Below are positions 33,904-46,266 of a DNA stretch of 64,000 nucleotides, one piece after another. How positions within the stretch are numbered: the first letter of the stretch is position 1; every line of letters starts with the position of its first letter. Position numbers and translations under genes: made by a program. The notes beneath the pieces were generated by a model, which did not search any database, was not told the origin of the DNA, and saw only the letters and a list, made by a program, of their open reading frames with translations. The DNA is from Heliocidaris erythrogramma (lineage: Eukaryota; Echinodermata; Echinoidea; Camarodonta; Echinometridae): the NCBI GenBank assembly GCA_025617745.1, contig CM046872.1, forward strand, positions 372,001 to 436,000. Direction: 5' to 3'.

Positions 33904-36029
33904 ATGGCCTATTTTGGAACTCTCGCCACAGTTTTCTGGATTATTGTCGTGGCAGTTTCTGCCACCGAAAGCCAACGAGGTAAGATCATTCGATGATCGT
34001 TGATATACCCTATTCCGAGTTTAAATTAATCTTCATGATAACCTACATGTTTCTGTGAGAAGACGTAGAACAGCAAAACTATATTTGTAATGGGTTTAGG
34101 GAACGTTTACTCTGCACATAGTGTACTTTTTGTTGCATCTTTCGAAATTAGAGGATATATATCATAATATTTGCACACTTTCTATTGACGAATAAATGTT
34201 TTTAAAATGCACAAGATATTTCTCATTGACTTGAAATTGAACAGTTGATATTCCAACTAGTATGTTTTTTTTTGGTCAAAGCATTCTCATTTTTGTTAAA
34301 TGATTTTTTTAAAATCAGTTAATGGGGGGGGGGGGGGGGGGGGGGGTGTGAGCCCACAAATGAAAAATGAACCACAAATGTAAAAATTCTGCACCCGCAA
34401 ATGTCAAAATAACCACAAATGTCATAAAATGTCAAATACAAGTGTAAAAATAACCACAAATATTAAAAAACGCCCACTAATGTAAAAATCGGTTTAATCA
34501 CAAATGTAAAAAACATTTCGCCTACAAATGTAAAAATTTCCAATTTACCACAAATGTCATAACATGTCGACCGCAAATGTGAAAACTAGTTGCTTGCATA
34601 ATGCACCCATGTGAGATAAGTTATTATAAGATGTATGTATGTGTGCGCGTGTATGCGTGAGGTTTTTCTGACCATTAAAATCCCTAAATATTATTACACC
34701 ATTAACCACAAATGTCAAAACATGTCAACCGCAAATGTAACAAAAAATAAACTAGTGGTTTACTAGTGTTTCCCTTTTTATGATTAGTTTATAGAGACGG
34801 GGGTCTATGAGCTGATCATAAACTTTAAACAATGGCAAGAAAAATTTACATAATTCATCGATCTATATATAGAACAGCAATTCACGGGATTCGGTAACTT
34901 TGTGGAGGCTTGATTTGATAAATTGTTGAATTTTGATATATGTCTTGTATAATGATGTTCAGAAGGATAAAAAAATAGCCAGTTATAGAAAGGTTTTCAA
35001 AATACATGTATGTAATGCTATTATAATTAGATATCTATGACTGAATACGTTGCGAATTTACGAAAGCGTATGGCCATACGCTTTAGTCTAAACACTGAGT
35101 CTATGGGGAAAAATGAGTCTGGCATTTCCGGTCATTTACATATGTTCACTTTTGGGAAGGATGTGATGATTTTGAAGTGCCTTTTTTCCCCTGGGCTTCA
35201 TTTTTACACCATATTACATACACTGATAGCATGTAAGGCCAGGCAGCTCAGATTTTTATCAAACCTCTACAAAATTACCAAATCACTTTAATACCATTCT
35301 AGTGAGGGCAAGTGATGTTGTACCCCCCCCCCCGAAAGTAGCCAGTCCATATCATTATTATTAACAGAATCAGACATCTAGAGCGAAGTCCAAAATATTG
35401 TAAAAAATACAATTTATTGCCCGCTATTTAACACGCAAAATCCCATTGACTTTCGAAACCGGGCAATAAACAATTTATCGGCCCGCAATTTTGTTGGCTT
35501 GTCCAAGCCGGGCAATAACATGTAAAAATTGCACTGCTCAAATGTCTGGTATGGTTAATAATAATTGTTTATTCACACAATTTTAATGATGAAATATTTA
35601 ATGGCTCACAAATGCCTGAACCCTGCATTTTATCGTTTCAATCTAGTGATAATCAAAGCTAACACAAAATTAGAAGGCCTATACGGCGCACGGAGCATGT
35701 TGTTTGATTAACATGATTAAAAATAAAGGGTTTATTTCCACTTGGTCTACAGCCAGTTGGTCTAATAGCCAATTGATCTAACATCATTCGGTCTATATCA
35801 TTTCGTCCAATTACCATTTGGTCTAATTGTCATTTCGTCTAATTACCATTTGGTTTATAGTCAAAAGGTGAGATGGGGCTGCAGCCCCTTCACTTCTTGA
35901 GTAGAATAGAAGAGATCACATTTTATTACATTGTAATAATGTTTGGCCACTTTCTTCGATCGCTCGCAAAATGTTGAAAAGGGTAGTTGTAGTCGTAGTT
36001 GGACGAAGAAGAAGAAGAAGAAGAAGAAG

Positions 36030-36061
<32 letters not shown>

Positions 36062-36773
36062 GTAGAAAAAACCAAGGTCATCAGCGTTTTGCGGTGTGCT
36101 TTTACTCCAAAATTATCCACTTCTTTTGCCAGGGGAGGGGGCGCCCCTCCCCCTGGACCCGCCCCTGTACAGCTCAGTTGACATGGGTTCGACAACAGGT
36201 GTCGTCAGTCGAAGTTTTTGGATTGCCTATTGTAAAACCAATAACCAGCATGAATAACTTAAATTTCATATGGTTTTTGGTCTCGTGGACCTCTTAGAAC
36301 TTTTGGTCTCATGGGCCATCGGTCTCTTCGATCTACTACGATGATACTATTCCTATCTCTAACATTTTTTGTGTTAAATCACTTGTTCCTAAACTAAATA
36401 GAAATTCAATTATTTTCGTTTATAAGTAGTTGACATTCGTCATTATGGATCAATTATTGATTTTTTTTTTAGTCCGCTGATGGATGAGAAGCTACGATAG
36501 TATTAATAAAGCGTTGACCCAAACATTGCAACTGCAGTAATAAAAAAGGAAACGAATCATATTAGAAAATTTGATATAACATAGGACATGTGTTTAAAAT
36601 GAAATATTGCAAGTAACGTTGATAAATGAAAATCACGGAATTTGAAATGGAATGCGATTGTGGATAAAACTGCATAACTATTTGGAGATCAGAAGATCCA
36701 ATATTTTATAGGTTTTTGTGTAAGTTACTCTTAGGGACTACATTGTTGTGATGTACCCTCTAAAATACAGTTT

Positions 36774-36828
<55 letters not shown>

Positions 36829-39800
36829 TTATTATTATTATTCGTGTGAATATGGACACAGCCGTTTTAATCAATTCAATTTAATTTCATTTTACATTCT
36901 ACAATACGAATTGGCACAATTTGTCATGGTTTCTTTATGTCCGTTTTACATTATCATGATTATGTTCTACAGGGGATTATTATTATGGTGCCCGTTTTGA
37001 TTCGCACAATCGGGGTGATACAATGGTGTGCCATCTCCCACCGGTGTTTCAGTCAACATCAGGACAGCTAGAGATCCGTTATTATAGTTCCCGTGGGCGT
37101 CTAGACATCTCAGTCTGTAACGGCGGGCCTATAAGTTCATTACAACCAACAGGTTTGGCTGGAGGGCGGGAGACAGCTACAGTCGGTATTACGTGTCCCT
37201 CTGTGATGAAGGTAAGAACATTTACCCATGCAGTTACAAAAGAGACATCAATTATTAAGACTGTGCACGAAATGACTTGATAATCATAGATACATCCAAG
37301 ATAGTTTTTTATAGTTTTTCGTCTTTTTTACGTCCTGTAATTACGTCAATAAGACGACAACTTGCACCAACGCAAGACGTCAAGAGGACGTCTTATTTTG
37401 ACGTCATCTGTACACTGTAAAAACTGAAGTGCTGTATATAGCACTTTTTGAGGGCATGCATAGGGACTGAACTCAGAGTGCTATTGAATGCACACAGCGT
37501 GCTATTTCAGCACTTTCACAGGAGCTGGACCGGCTCCTTAAACTGCTAAAATTCATTAAAAAAATGATTTGGCGAGCTTCGAACCAGGGTCCGCTGATCG
37601 AGAATTGCTGGCATTACCGCTAGACTAACTCACATTGTACAATTTAGAGCAGATCATATTGTTACATAATGAATTTACGACACCACATAGTTCATGTTAT
37701 CTACTTTACTCCCATGACTAAACTGGATTGCAAGAAGCATTCGTTAGTCCATCGGTAACGTCAGCGCCTCTCAATCAGCGGAACCTGGTTCGAGGCTCGC
37801 CACGGTCACATTTTTTTTTTTGCTGGTAAATTAGCACACTACACGTGCTATAAACAGCATTTCAGGTGCAGTCACTATGTACCATTCATTAAATTCCTTG
37901 GTGTAACTGTTGACAACAAGCTTTCTTGGAAACACCATATAAATAGCATTTGTAAAACCATTTCACGAAATATTGGCATTATTAACAAATTAAAATATCA
38001 CTTCCCGACGTCTTCTCTATTAATGCTTTACACCTCTTTGATTTTACCTTACCTGAATTATGGGATACTTGCCTGGGGCAACTCCCACCAAACTTTTTAA
38101 ACAGATTGTTGTTATTACAAAAAAAGTCTCTTCGTATAATTAACAACTTTGCTGTACGTTCTCATACAGACCCTTTATTCTTTGAGAACAAATTGTTGAA
38201 AGTTGTTGACCTTTATTTTTTTCACTTAGGGCAATTTATGTACAAATTTGAGAATAATACACTTCCTGGTGTATTTGATACTATGTTTCCTCTCAATCGA
38301 TCAATTCATAATTACCCAACAAGACAGTCTAATGAATTCCACTTACCACGTTTTAGAACACTTTTCGCTAAGAATACTTTTTTGTATGACGGTCCTAGAT
38401 TTTGGAACTCTCTCAGCAATGAAATTAAAAATAGTCCGTCTCTAGATACTTTTAAAGAAAATTAAAAACATTTCTACTTAAAAATTATAGAGGTCTTCAC
38501 AGCTAATCTCGCTCACTCAACCGGCTTTACGATCTGTGTTACCTTTTCTTTTCGGCAGTGTTTCGTCCTGTTTTCTAATTTTGTCGATTTTTCATATTTT
38601 TTATTGACTTCGTGGCAGTTCCTTCCTTTCAGCATCTTTTTTGTCTCCTTTTGTCCATGTTCTGTTTTTTTGTCCCTGGTCTGTCTCTGTCTTGCTTTTG
38701 CGTTTGTTCCTTGTTATTGTTCCTTATCTCTTTTGTAATCTTCGTAGGCAAATTACAAGTTTTCCCTTTTTTCCCGTGGGGGGGGGGGGGGGGGGGGGGG
38801 GGGGTTTCGGGTGGGGAGGCGTTAATATACAAGCCTTGCTTTTTAGCGAATCCCCCTATTTCCACAGGTAGTTTCAGTCACTATTTACCTTTCGTAATTA
38901 CTATTGAAAATCTATTTTTGTTCACTCTATTTACATATACTTGTATTATATTTAATATTGAATGTAAACCATATCACGACTTTTATTGTCTGTTGGAAAT
39001 GAATAAACACGAATTTGAATACATGCCCCTAAAAGTAGCACTTTAGTTTTTACAGTGTACAAGACGTAGAGATGACGTCAAAATAAGACGTCATCTTGAC
39101 GTCTTGCGTTGGTGCAAGTTGTCGTCTTATTGACGTAATTACAGGACGTAAAAAATACGAAAACCACGACGTAAATATCACGTCATTTTTTAACACTTTC
39201 TGCTATCAGGGTATATGACAGCTTGTAATACAATTATAAGTCTACCAAAATTATAGGAAATAACAAAGCACAGTGTAAAGCAATAAAATTGAATGACTAT
39301 GAGTAATGTGAGCATCGAAATACAAATTGAAATTCAAATCACACAAATATTGTGCAATTTTCATTTTGGAGGATATTTCGCAACTGTATACTTTTGTCTT
39401 TGTTTTATAAAGGGAAGTCCAAACAATTTTCGAGAAGAAAGGCTAAATATGACGCCAATATTTCGGAGTTCCACTTCAACCATGAAACGAGTTACTCCTA
39501 GAGAAGATTTGCTTTTAACAGGTCTACATAATAATATAATTGGGTTTATTTCGTTTCCCCTTCCTTCTATCTTAAATATTTAAGATATCATTTACAGCAG
39601 TTAATTTAGGAGGCCGGAGGCGCAAATTTGTTGATATCTACAACATCAGAGTCTTTGAAGATTTTCCAGTGACAACGGGTATGTACAAGGACATTGCATT
39701 CGCATCTAGCAGTGATTGTCAGATATACATGATATAAGGCTAAATGCATATTGAACATCTTCCTGATCCTTAAGAACAGCTCTCGTTTTAAGTATATGCT

Positions 39801-40042
39801 TTTATAGGGATAAGAATGACATACACTTTGAATTCTTGTATGAAGACAGAAACCACATACAGATCAAAATGTCCACATAATTTATAATGTTTATGGATTT
39901 TCTTTCCCTTTTTTGAGGGGTTCATTTATGCTTACTTAGACTGAGATAGATAAATGTAGATAGCTAGCTAGTGAGAGAGATAGAGAGAGCGAGAGAGAGA
40001 TAAAGAGAGAGAGAGAGGGGGATAAAGAGGGAGAGAGATATT

Positions 40043-40075
<33 letters not shown>

Positions 40076-41610
40076 GGGTCTAACTCCACGTTTATGTGTT
40101 TATGATGTTGACAATATGGTTATATTTTCCATCAATTTGAGGTAATATGAAATGTAACACCAATATCATAGAAATTATAGCTAAAATATGACGGTTTGTT
40201 TTATAACCGCAGACGCTCCACGAACTAGGCCCACCAGGCAAGTGACAATGGCCATTACTCCGTCATCCTCACGGACAACTATAACCTCTACATATGACTA
40301 CACCAAGGACATTCTCACTTCTCCCATCAACGGCACAGTACATGAAACAACCCCTGCTCTCAAACCATCTGGACGCACCATGCAGACCACTTTGAATGCA
40401 ACATTCACCAACAAAGAAAAACACAAAAGTAAACAGTAGACAGTCCTTTCTACGTTGTTAGTGACATGTTATTAATGAAAATAGCTCCAATGATGTTTTG
40501 GGAGACTGAGATTTTGTCAATATATTGTTCATTATTATATTTATTTGCTATGTGATTTTCAAAAACTAAAGATTACCTTTTAATACATTTTGTGTTGTTG
40601 CGTCATCCTTTCTTGCGGTGTCGAATAGTTTTTGCGTTGTTGTGTTTTCATGATTGGGTTTATCTAACATTATGAAAATACTATTCAAAAGTTAGACCTA
40701 ATAGTCAGTATCACCGTGAGCTAATCCGCTACAAGAATGAATCTAGACTTGACGTTGTCACACTTGTAAATATAGCAATAAGATACATATTTCATTCATA
40801 TTGTTTACCTATAGGTGGCGTTAAAGCAGCGATTATCTCGGTCGTTGTAGTTTTACTGGTCATAGTGACGGCAATCTTCTTGATTGTACATCTCGCCGCA
40901 GGTAAGATCATCATTTTGGTTTCTACATATCGTTTTTCTGATGGTTCATAATTCCGATGGTTCGTATTTCCGAAAGTTCGTTAACCCGATTCAAAGGTTC
41001 ATAATTCCGAAAATAATTTAGGACTTTGTCAATTTCAAAGGTTAATAGTTCAGAAATGTTGATAGAATCTTACATCTTTTCTTTCGGAATCATGAACCTT
41101 CGGAATTATGAGCCTTCGGAAAAACGAACCTTTGGAAAAACGAGTGCCACCCCTAAAAAAATTTCACTGGCGCAAAACAAGTGTAATTTTGATAAAAGGA
41201 TGGAAGGTATAGTATAAATCAAAATTATTTTCGCGCAGATGAAATATCGAGATTACCTCGTATCCATGTTACCTTCAAAAAGCTTTGAAATAGAAAAATG
41301 AACACACGCGAACAGTGGTGGGCCAAGAATTATGTACAGGTATCACATATTCAGTTACCTCACTGCCCGAATAAAATTTGAGCACCTCGCTGCCCGAATT
41401 CGATGATTGATATTTGCCCGATATCGGAGCTTTAAAGTATTTCTAGCTTGTTATAAATTCTGAACTATGAAATTAATATCAACAGGGCGGCACGGCAGGA
41501 TACACTTTCTGGAGATTATGGAAAAAATTCCGGTGCCCATGTTTACGCCAGTGTCACCTTGTCTGCCAGTGATGTTGACACAGATCACTCTGACGTTGTC
41601 AGTGACATAG
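33904..41610 (+). CDS. Copy 2: MAM-like/stalk/TM protein, predicted tail-less
   Basis: Exons: 33904-33979, 36973-37211, 39413-39521, 39598-39678, 40213-40428, 40815-40901, 41486-41610. All junctions are GT/AG and phases agree until the last. The start chosen is the Met (MAYFGT) aligned with copy 3; an in-frame upstream Met at 33856 is absent from copy 3. Product about 310 residues: signal peptide, MAM-like region (YYYGARFDS; SGQLEIRYYSSRGRLDISVC; VDIYNIRVFED), a 72-residue Thr/Ser stalk, and a helix (IISVVVVLLVIVTAIFLIV). The exon for the first MAM strand is missing; the join stays in frame. One base is lost at the membrane-exon end (CTCGCCGCAG against CTCCGCCGCAG), so the tail shifts frame and stops at 41608. 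The unshifted tail remains open to 41831. Secreted-face receptor, decoy form or pseudogene. Confidence 0.65.
34343..34745. repeat. CCACAAATGTAAAAA phrase array in copy 2 intron 1
   Basis: About fifteen variants of cacaaatgt(a/c)aaaa are strung along 400 bases at irregular spacing, directly after a 23-G run (34324-34346). This is where copy 3 has its exon 2 region, so the array may have replaced it. Confidence 0.6.
35740..35870. repeat. TTTGGTCTAAT phrase array
   Basis: The words ttggtctaata, catttggtctaattgtc and catttcgtctaattacc repeat about eight times in 130 bases within copy 2 intron 1. Confidence 0.5.
36003..36062 (+). repeat. (GAA)n microsatellite
   Basis: About 18 GAA units. It produces Glu-, Arg- or Ser-run open frames that are not genes. 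A near-perfect G/C palindrome (ccaggggagggggcgcccct) follows at 36129-36156, part of a poly-G family copy. Confidence 0.8.
36772..36843 (+). repeat. (ATT)n microsatellite
   Basis: About 23 ATT units with two ATTTTT interruptions, 130 bases upstream of copy 2 exon 36973-37211. Confidence 0.8.
37312..39211. mobile_element. Second copy of the tRNA-like MITE, interrupted by a LINE
   Basis: The sequence matches 8440-9193 closely, with both inverted tRNA-like cores (about 37573-37640 and 37740-37803). Its first ~50 bases are missing. At 37878 the homology stops in gtcactat and resumes at 39021 with acatgcccc, the exact next bases of the intact copy. It lies in the copy 2 intron between exons 36973-37211 and 39413-39521. 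Confidence 0.8.
37879..39020 (+). mobile_element. 5'-truncated non-LTR retrotransposon (LINE), RT C-terminus
   Basis: The 1142-bp insertion encodes the C-terminal part of a LINE reverse transcriptase: FLGVTVDNKLSWKHHI, then YTSLILPYLNYGILAWGN, then, after a one-base shift near 38098, QKKSLRIINN, and FLYDGPRFWNSL near the stop at 38463. These are the post-catalytic blocks common in CR1/L2/Jockey-type elements. The catalytic YADD part is missing. A long pyrimidine-rich 3' end with a 27-G run (38778-38804) ends in gaatttgaat. No target duplication is obvious. Confidence 0.82.
39960..40078. repeat. (GA)n-rich microsatellite in copy 2 intron
   Basis: GAGAGA runs with GATA interruptions end in a 12-G run. 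Copy 3 has the same tract at the same intron position (53717-53832), so it predates their split. Confidence 0.75.
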
Positions 41611-43872
41611 GTTTCAGCAACGGCCTGAGGACGCAACATCCTTCATCATCTCTGACCAATCCTGAAGGATCTAGCCATCCTCAAATACAGGACGATGGAT
41701 ACATGGAGTATCGAGCAGAAGACCCTTCCATATCAGGACAAGGAAACTACATGGAGCTGAAAAAAAACCTTAATAGACTGAAGCATTACGAAGAGAATGG
41801 AGAATCAGAATACTCTGTTTTTAAAAGATGAAGGGGCGGATAAAACGGACAATACTGGGCAACAGTGTTCAGGGGAACCTAGTGTGGCAGAGGTGCAGGC
41901 TTTATGATCATTAGAACGGATGTCATGTTAACAAGAATGACCATCAGGAGCAACCACATATGAACACCTACGGTACTCTAACTGCAGTGTCTGATGATCG
42001 ACAACCATTACAACACATAAGAGTGAAGCAGCAGTGAAGCAGAGCCAAATCAAAGGAGAAGCACGGTCAAGAAGCTAGCAGACAAATGATCCTCTATGTT
42101 ATGAGTTAACGCCCTTCTGGCTCGATACCGACGGTATGATCAACTAAAACTAAACATTAACGACTAAGCTGTATACATGACATGTCGTCACACGTCTAGA
42201 GACCCCTGCAGTGTTACGCCATAGGGAGGGGGCGGACCAAAAAAATTACCTTTTTTATTTTTTATGGATAAACGGAGACGAAAATTTATGAATAACCAGG
42301 GTAATTATATTCTTTGTTTATTAAGCTTTACGTCAATATAATTATGGTTGTTTTGGGTCAGGCTGAGGTCTTTAACCATCGACCTATCACTCCTGCTTAA
42401 CTGGGATTGTGGGCTTCAACTTTTAATTCCATGGATTAAAAAAAAGGCTCGCTTAACGACTTCTTCTGCATGCTCATAGTTTTGCCATTCATGAACCTGA
42501 AATTGTTTCTGAATTTATTAAAATACTTAATTTTTATATACATTATAATTCCAGAAATGGGTAACAATCAACAGGGTGTAACCCTGATTTAAACAGTCAT
42601 TAGTTTTCATTAGATGAACTACATGTACATGGGCACTGATATTAGAATGTAATGCATTATTTATATAGCACTGGTAATAAAATCCCTCGAAGGTCACTTT
42701 TTCATGTAAATGTAATATGTATATATGTATTTACATACAAGTATATAAAAGAATAACGAGGTGGAGATGCATTATGTGCCAATTAATGTTTACTTTCCAA
42801 ATTCTGGGAGCGATCCACACGTCCCTTCTTCAGGGAAACGGATTACAACAAAATAAACTTATATATAATGTAAGTTTAAGCTTAAATTTTAAGTTACTGT
42901 TTAAATTATGCGTAATATTGTTCATTTCATGTTTTGTGAAGCGCGTAGAAGCTATACGTATATCAGCGTTACATAACATTATTCATTTGATTCACCAAAA
43001 TCCGATTATGGATGACTGAGCTTTGGCCAATTAAAAAAAAAAACATGTCAAAATCACCTTTGCCCAAGTTTGGGATGAATGGTGATCATGAGATACCTTG
43101 AGGGTGCATTCAACTGGAATGGAGTTATGGAGACCATTAAAAAAGACATGGGTTTGACCATCCATTTCATTCAAAACTTGGGCAGAGGCAAATTTTACAT
43201 GGATCAGGAAAATGCTACTATATTCAGCTGTCCAACGGTTGGCAGAATGTGTTGATCAAAGTGTCAAATTATAGAAAACATGATAGGCTACAATGTGAAT
43301 ATTTTTATAAAATATTTATGTTCTAATTGCAACGATATTCAGGGTTGAATCTGGGTTTCCATTTTATTAAATCACACTGTATAGAACTGACTAACTGGAG
43401 TTTGTCGACAGCACTTCAGAAATATAACTCCTGTGTTTGCACTCATCCATAAACAAGCATGTGATGAGATATTGACGCCATAGTTTTGGTTTTGATGAGC
43501 ATAACTGGTAATTCATACAGTGCTATTTTATCTTCACTTCTATTTGTCATCAACAGAATAAGTTGCGTGATTAAAATTGTCATTATAATCGAGTTTATGA
43601 CAAATTGCCCGATAAAATTCCTCACTTCATTTTTCTATGAATCTCAAATTAAGAACGGTTTCCTTTTGAAAAAAAGAAAATATATCAGCAGCCTGTTTCG
43701 TATTGCAACGAGTAGCACGTGGTGCTCCCATACTTGTGAACACGTGACCTTATTTTCATGAAAACCTTCAAAGAAATCATTAATTATAAATTCAGTTGAA
43801 ATTAATCAGATCTCTCAACATTTATCTCCCTCTCTCTTCCTGACTTATTTCGCTCTCAAGGTATGACTTTAA

Positions 43873-44776
43873 AGGAGAATTAACCTCAAACAATAAAGAC
43901 GATAGTGATCAAAGGTGTTATTTATTCCTACTTGTTAGACTATATGGCTTCGCGTCAAAATATACGAGATCGATACGAATCAAGATTTTCTGAGCAAAAT
44001 TTATCATCTGCTAGCAATATGTATCGTCTGCTAGCAATACATGGGGGCTGCCATTTTTTTATGTGTACAAGAAGATTTTCTTAATCCAAATGCCCAATTG
44101 CCTTTTTCAAAATTAAAAACCCATTTGAGATTAAAAATATAGAATAGATATGTCAATTTATTTTTAAACTGAAGATTTCCTTATATATTTCTGTTGAAAA
44201 TCGATATTCGCTTAATATAAATCTATTTTCTAGATACTGTGACGCAATGGACGGAGCAAATTAATTCAAATTTTATGGATGCTTCTTCCCTGAGCATCTA
44301 TAGCGGCAAACTATGCATTCACCTGCTTTCGGATAATGGGACTTCAAAAGTCAGAATGCATGCTGCATATATTATGTTCTGCTCTGTTTGGCAAACCCAA
44401 GAAAATAGATTTTTGTTAAGCAAAACCAGACAATTTAAAAGTATCATTATAAAGATTTAATTTTTATAAATCATGTAAACACCCACTTTATATTTTTCGT
44501 CACATATGGGATTTTAGGTAATGAAGAAAATCAATTTAGGTCTTGGATTCAAAATATCTTCCTGACCGGAACATTTCTCAATGGTTCATGTACAAATCCA
44601 AATCAGCAAGAAAATGGCAGCCCCCATGTAAATGAGTAGGAGACGATACCGGGTGTTGGAATATCTTTATTTATACCCTTTTCTAATATCTTATTAGAAA
44701 ATGATTTAGGCCAATAAGTAGGAATATATTACACCTTTCAATATAAGTAAATTTGTACTCAGGGGTTAATTCTCCT
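43873..44776. mobile_element. TTAA-flanked MITE, copy B
   Basis: The 904-bp insertion has inverted ends (AGGAGAATTAACC at both) and TTAA on each side (43869-43872, 44777-44780). The uninterrupted site is visible in copy 1 as gactttaattagc near 4090. It carries ctagcaatacatgggggctgcc and its inverse aaaatggcagccccc, shared with the element at 12251. The 73-codon frame inside it is not a transposase. Confidence 0.85.
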
Positions 44777-45364
44777 TTAATTAGCATGTGAAGAATGTCA
44801 TTTTGTTTTTTATGTTCGATATGCCCTTCCTCCCATAACTATAACAGATGAAGCTTTTTAACAATACAAATTGTATGTTTCGTAAACGGCTGCTAAGTGA
44901 CCAAATTATGAGTGTGTGTGTGTGTGTGTGTGTGCGTCTGCTTGTAGCAATACAATTTTCTTTTTAATTATTGATCAATACTCTTATGAAATCATTTATG
45001 AACAACTACACTAAGGGCTAGAGACGGCACTGAACAAAGATAGAATTCTTTTTTTAATTTTAATTCTAATTTACTGGGCATTGCATTATCTTCACCTCTA
45101 TTTCTCATCAACAGAATATTAAAGTTGCATAGTTAAAATTGTCATTCCTATCGAGTTTATGACAAATTCCCCGATATCATTCCTATCAAGTCATTTTCCC
45201 TCATTTTTTCTATGAATCTCAAATTGAGAGCGGTTTTTGTTTTAAAAAAAAAAATCAGCAGCCTGTTTCGTATTGCAACAAGTACCACGTGGTGCTTTCA
45301 TACTTGGTGAACACGTGACCTTATTTTCATGAAAAATTTCAAAGGAATCAGTAATTATAATTCA

Positions 45365-45651
45365 CAAATAATTTCTTGGTACTACAAAATTGAATGTCCC
45401 GGGCCAGAAACGCAGCGCAATTACGCTTTCTGGAAGCCGCCTACATTCAATCGCACGAACCCCTTCTGTGCAGACAAAAGGAGTTCGTCCAAGCTTTGCG
45501 ATTGTTCTGAAATTACAACGTCTGGGTTGCGTCCGGGTGCATCGAGTATAATATAGTTCATTTCAAGTAATTTGTTATATACCTGCGTGATAACCTGATG
45601 AGTGCAGGTCGAAAAGCTTCGTTATCATGTCTCTTTTTCGTGCCATATTGA
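45365..45651 (+). mobile_element. 287-bp retroelement-like insertion with 12-bp target duplication
   Basis: It is bounded by a perfect 12-base direct repeat, AATTATAATTCA (45353-45364, 45652-45663), and absent from copy 1. It is GC-richer than its surroundings. A hammerhead-like motif lies near its end. Length and duplication fit a SINE-like or Penelope-like short insertion. Confidence 0.6.
45586..45629 (+). ncRNA. Candidate hammerhead ribozyme-like motif (type I layout)
   Basis: In order: stem I strand CGTGATAAC, core CTGATGA (45595-45601), a short stem II region, core GAA (45611-45613), a tiny stem III AAGCTT (45614-45619), then C (45620) as the cleavage-site base, and the complementary stem I strand GTTATCATG. 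Stem I pairs over 9 bases with one G-U. Stem II has only one clear pair, which is the main weakness. Minimal type I hammerheads with short stem III are known in Penelope-like elements. Confidence 0.35.
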
Positions 45652-46039
45652 AATTATAATTCAGTGGAAACTCATCAGATCTCTCAACATTTATCTCCCT
45701 GTCTTCCTGACTTATTTCGCTCGCAAGGTATGACTATAATTAGTCATGTGAAGAAGCATGTGAAGAATGTCATTTTTTAAATGTTCGATATGCCCTTCCT
45801 CTCATAACTATAACTGATGAAGCCTTTTAACAAGACAAATTGTATGTGTGTTTCGTAAAAGGCTGCTATGTGACCAAAAGTCTGGAAATGAAACCTTCCA
45901 AACAATGAAATACAAAAATTACACAATCAGACTTTAGTGTTGCCGCGCGCTCCGAGCGCAATTTCTCTATTTTTCCTTGTAACCGTGGAGAAGGCAAGAA
46001 GCTGGTAATTCAGAAGCGTTCTGATGACGTATCGGCGCC

Positions 46040-46266
46040 CCTGTCGTCGATTGGGAATTTTAGTACACTTTAACTTCCTCAATCTCTATACAATGCAGAA
46101 CACGTAAGCAATGAGTTGCTCTTACTAGATTTTCATATGAAAGTAAGTATTGATTACTTTGTCGATCCATTTCATTCATGTGATGTTAGATTTTGGACAA
46201 AGCATTGTCTTCTATTAATGAAAATGGATTAACATGCCACAAAATTGTAGAAGAAGAACATCAGGA
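46040..46266 (+). promoter_or_regulatory. Upstream block conserved with copy 2
   Basis: It aligns to 33684-33903 up to the start codon. The AGGTCA-rich hairpin element found upstream of copy 2 is absent here, so the two genes differ in their distal upstream sequence. Confidence 0.5.

Larger units (their letters stand above)
42370..45870. repeat. 3' flank of copy 2, shared with copy 1
   Basis: It aligns to about 2640-5150 plus the sequence around 4000-4980 again (the gtatgactttaattagcatgtgaagaatgtcat block recurs at 45727). Two insertions are absent from copy 1: the TTAA element at 43873-44776 and the 287-bp element at 45365-45651. Copy 2 also lost the last tail block found in copy 1 at 2160-2640, with about 190 unrelated bases in its place. 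No gene is supported. Confidence 0.7.

Noticed and set aside
35926..36297. Open frames with long Glu, Arg or Ser runs
   Set aside because: They are the three readings of the GAA microsatellite and have no domain or splice framing.
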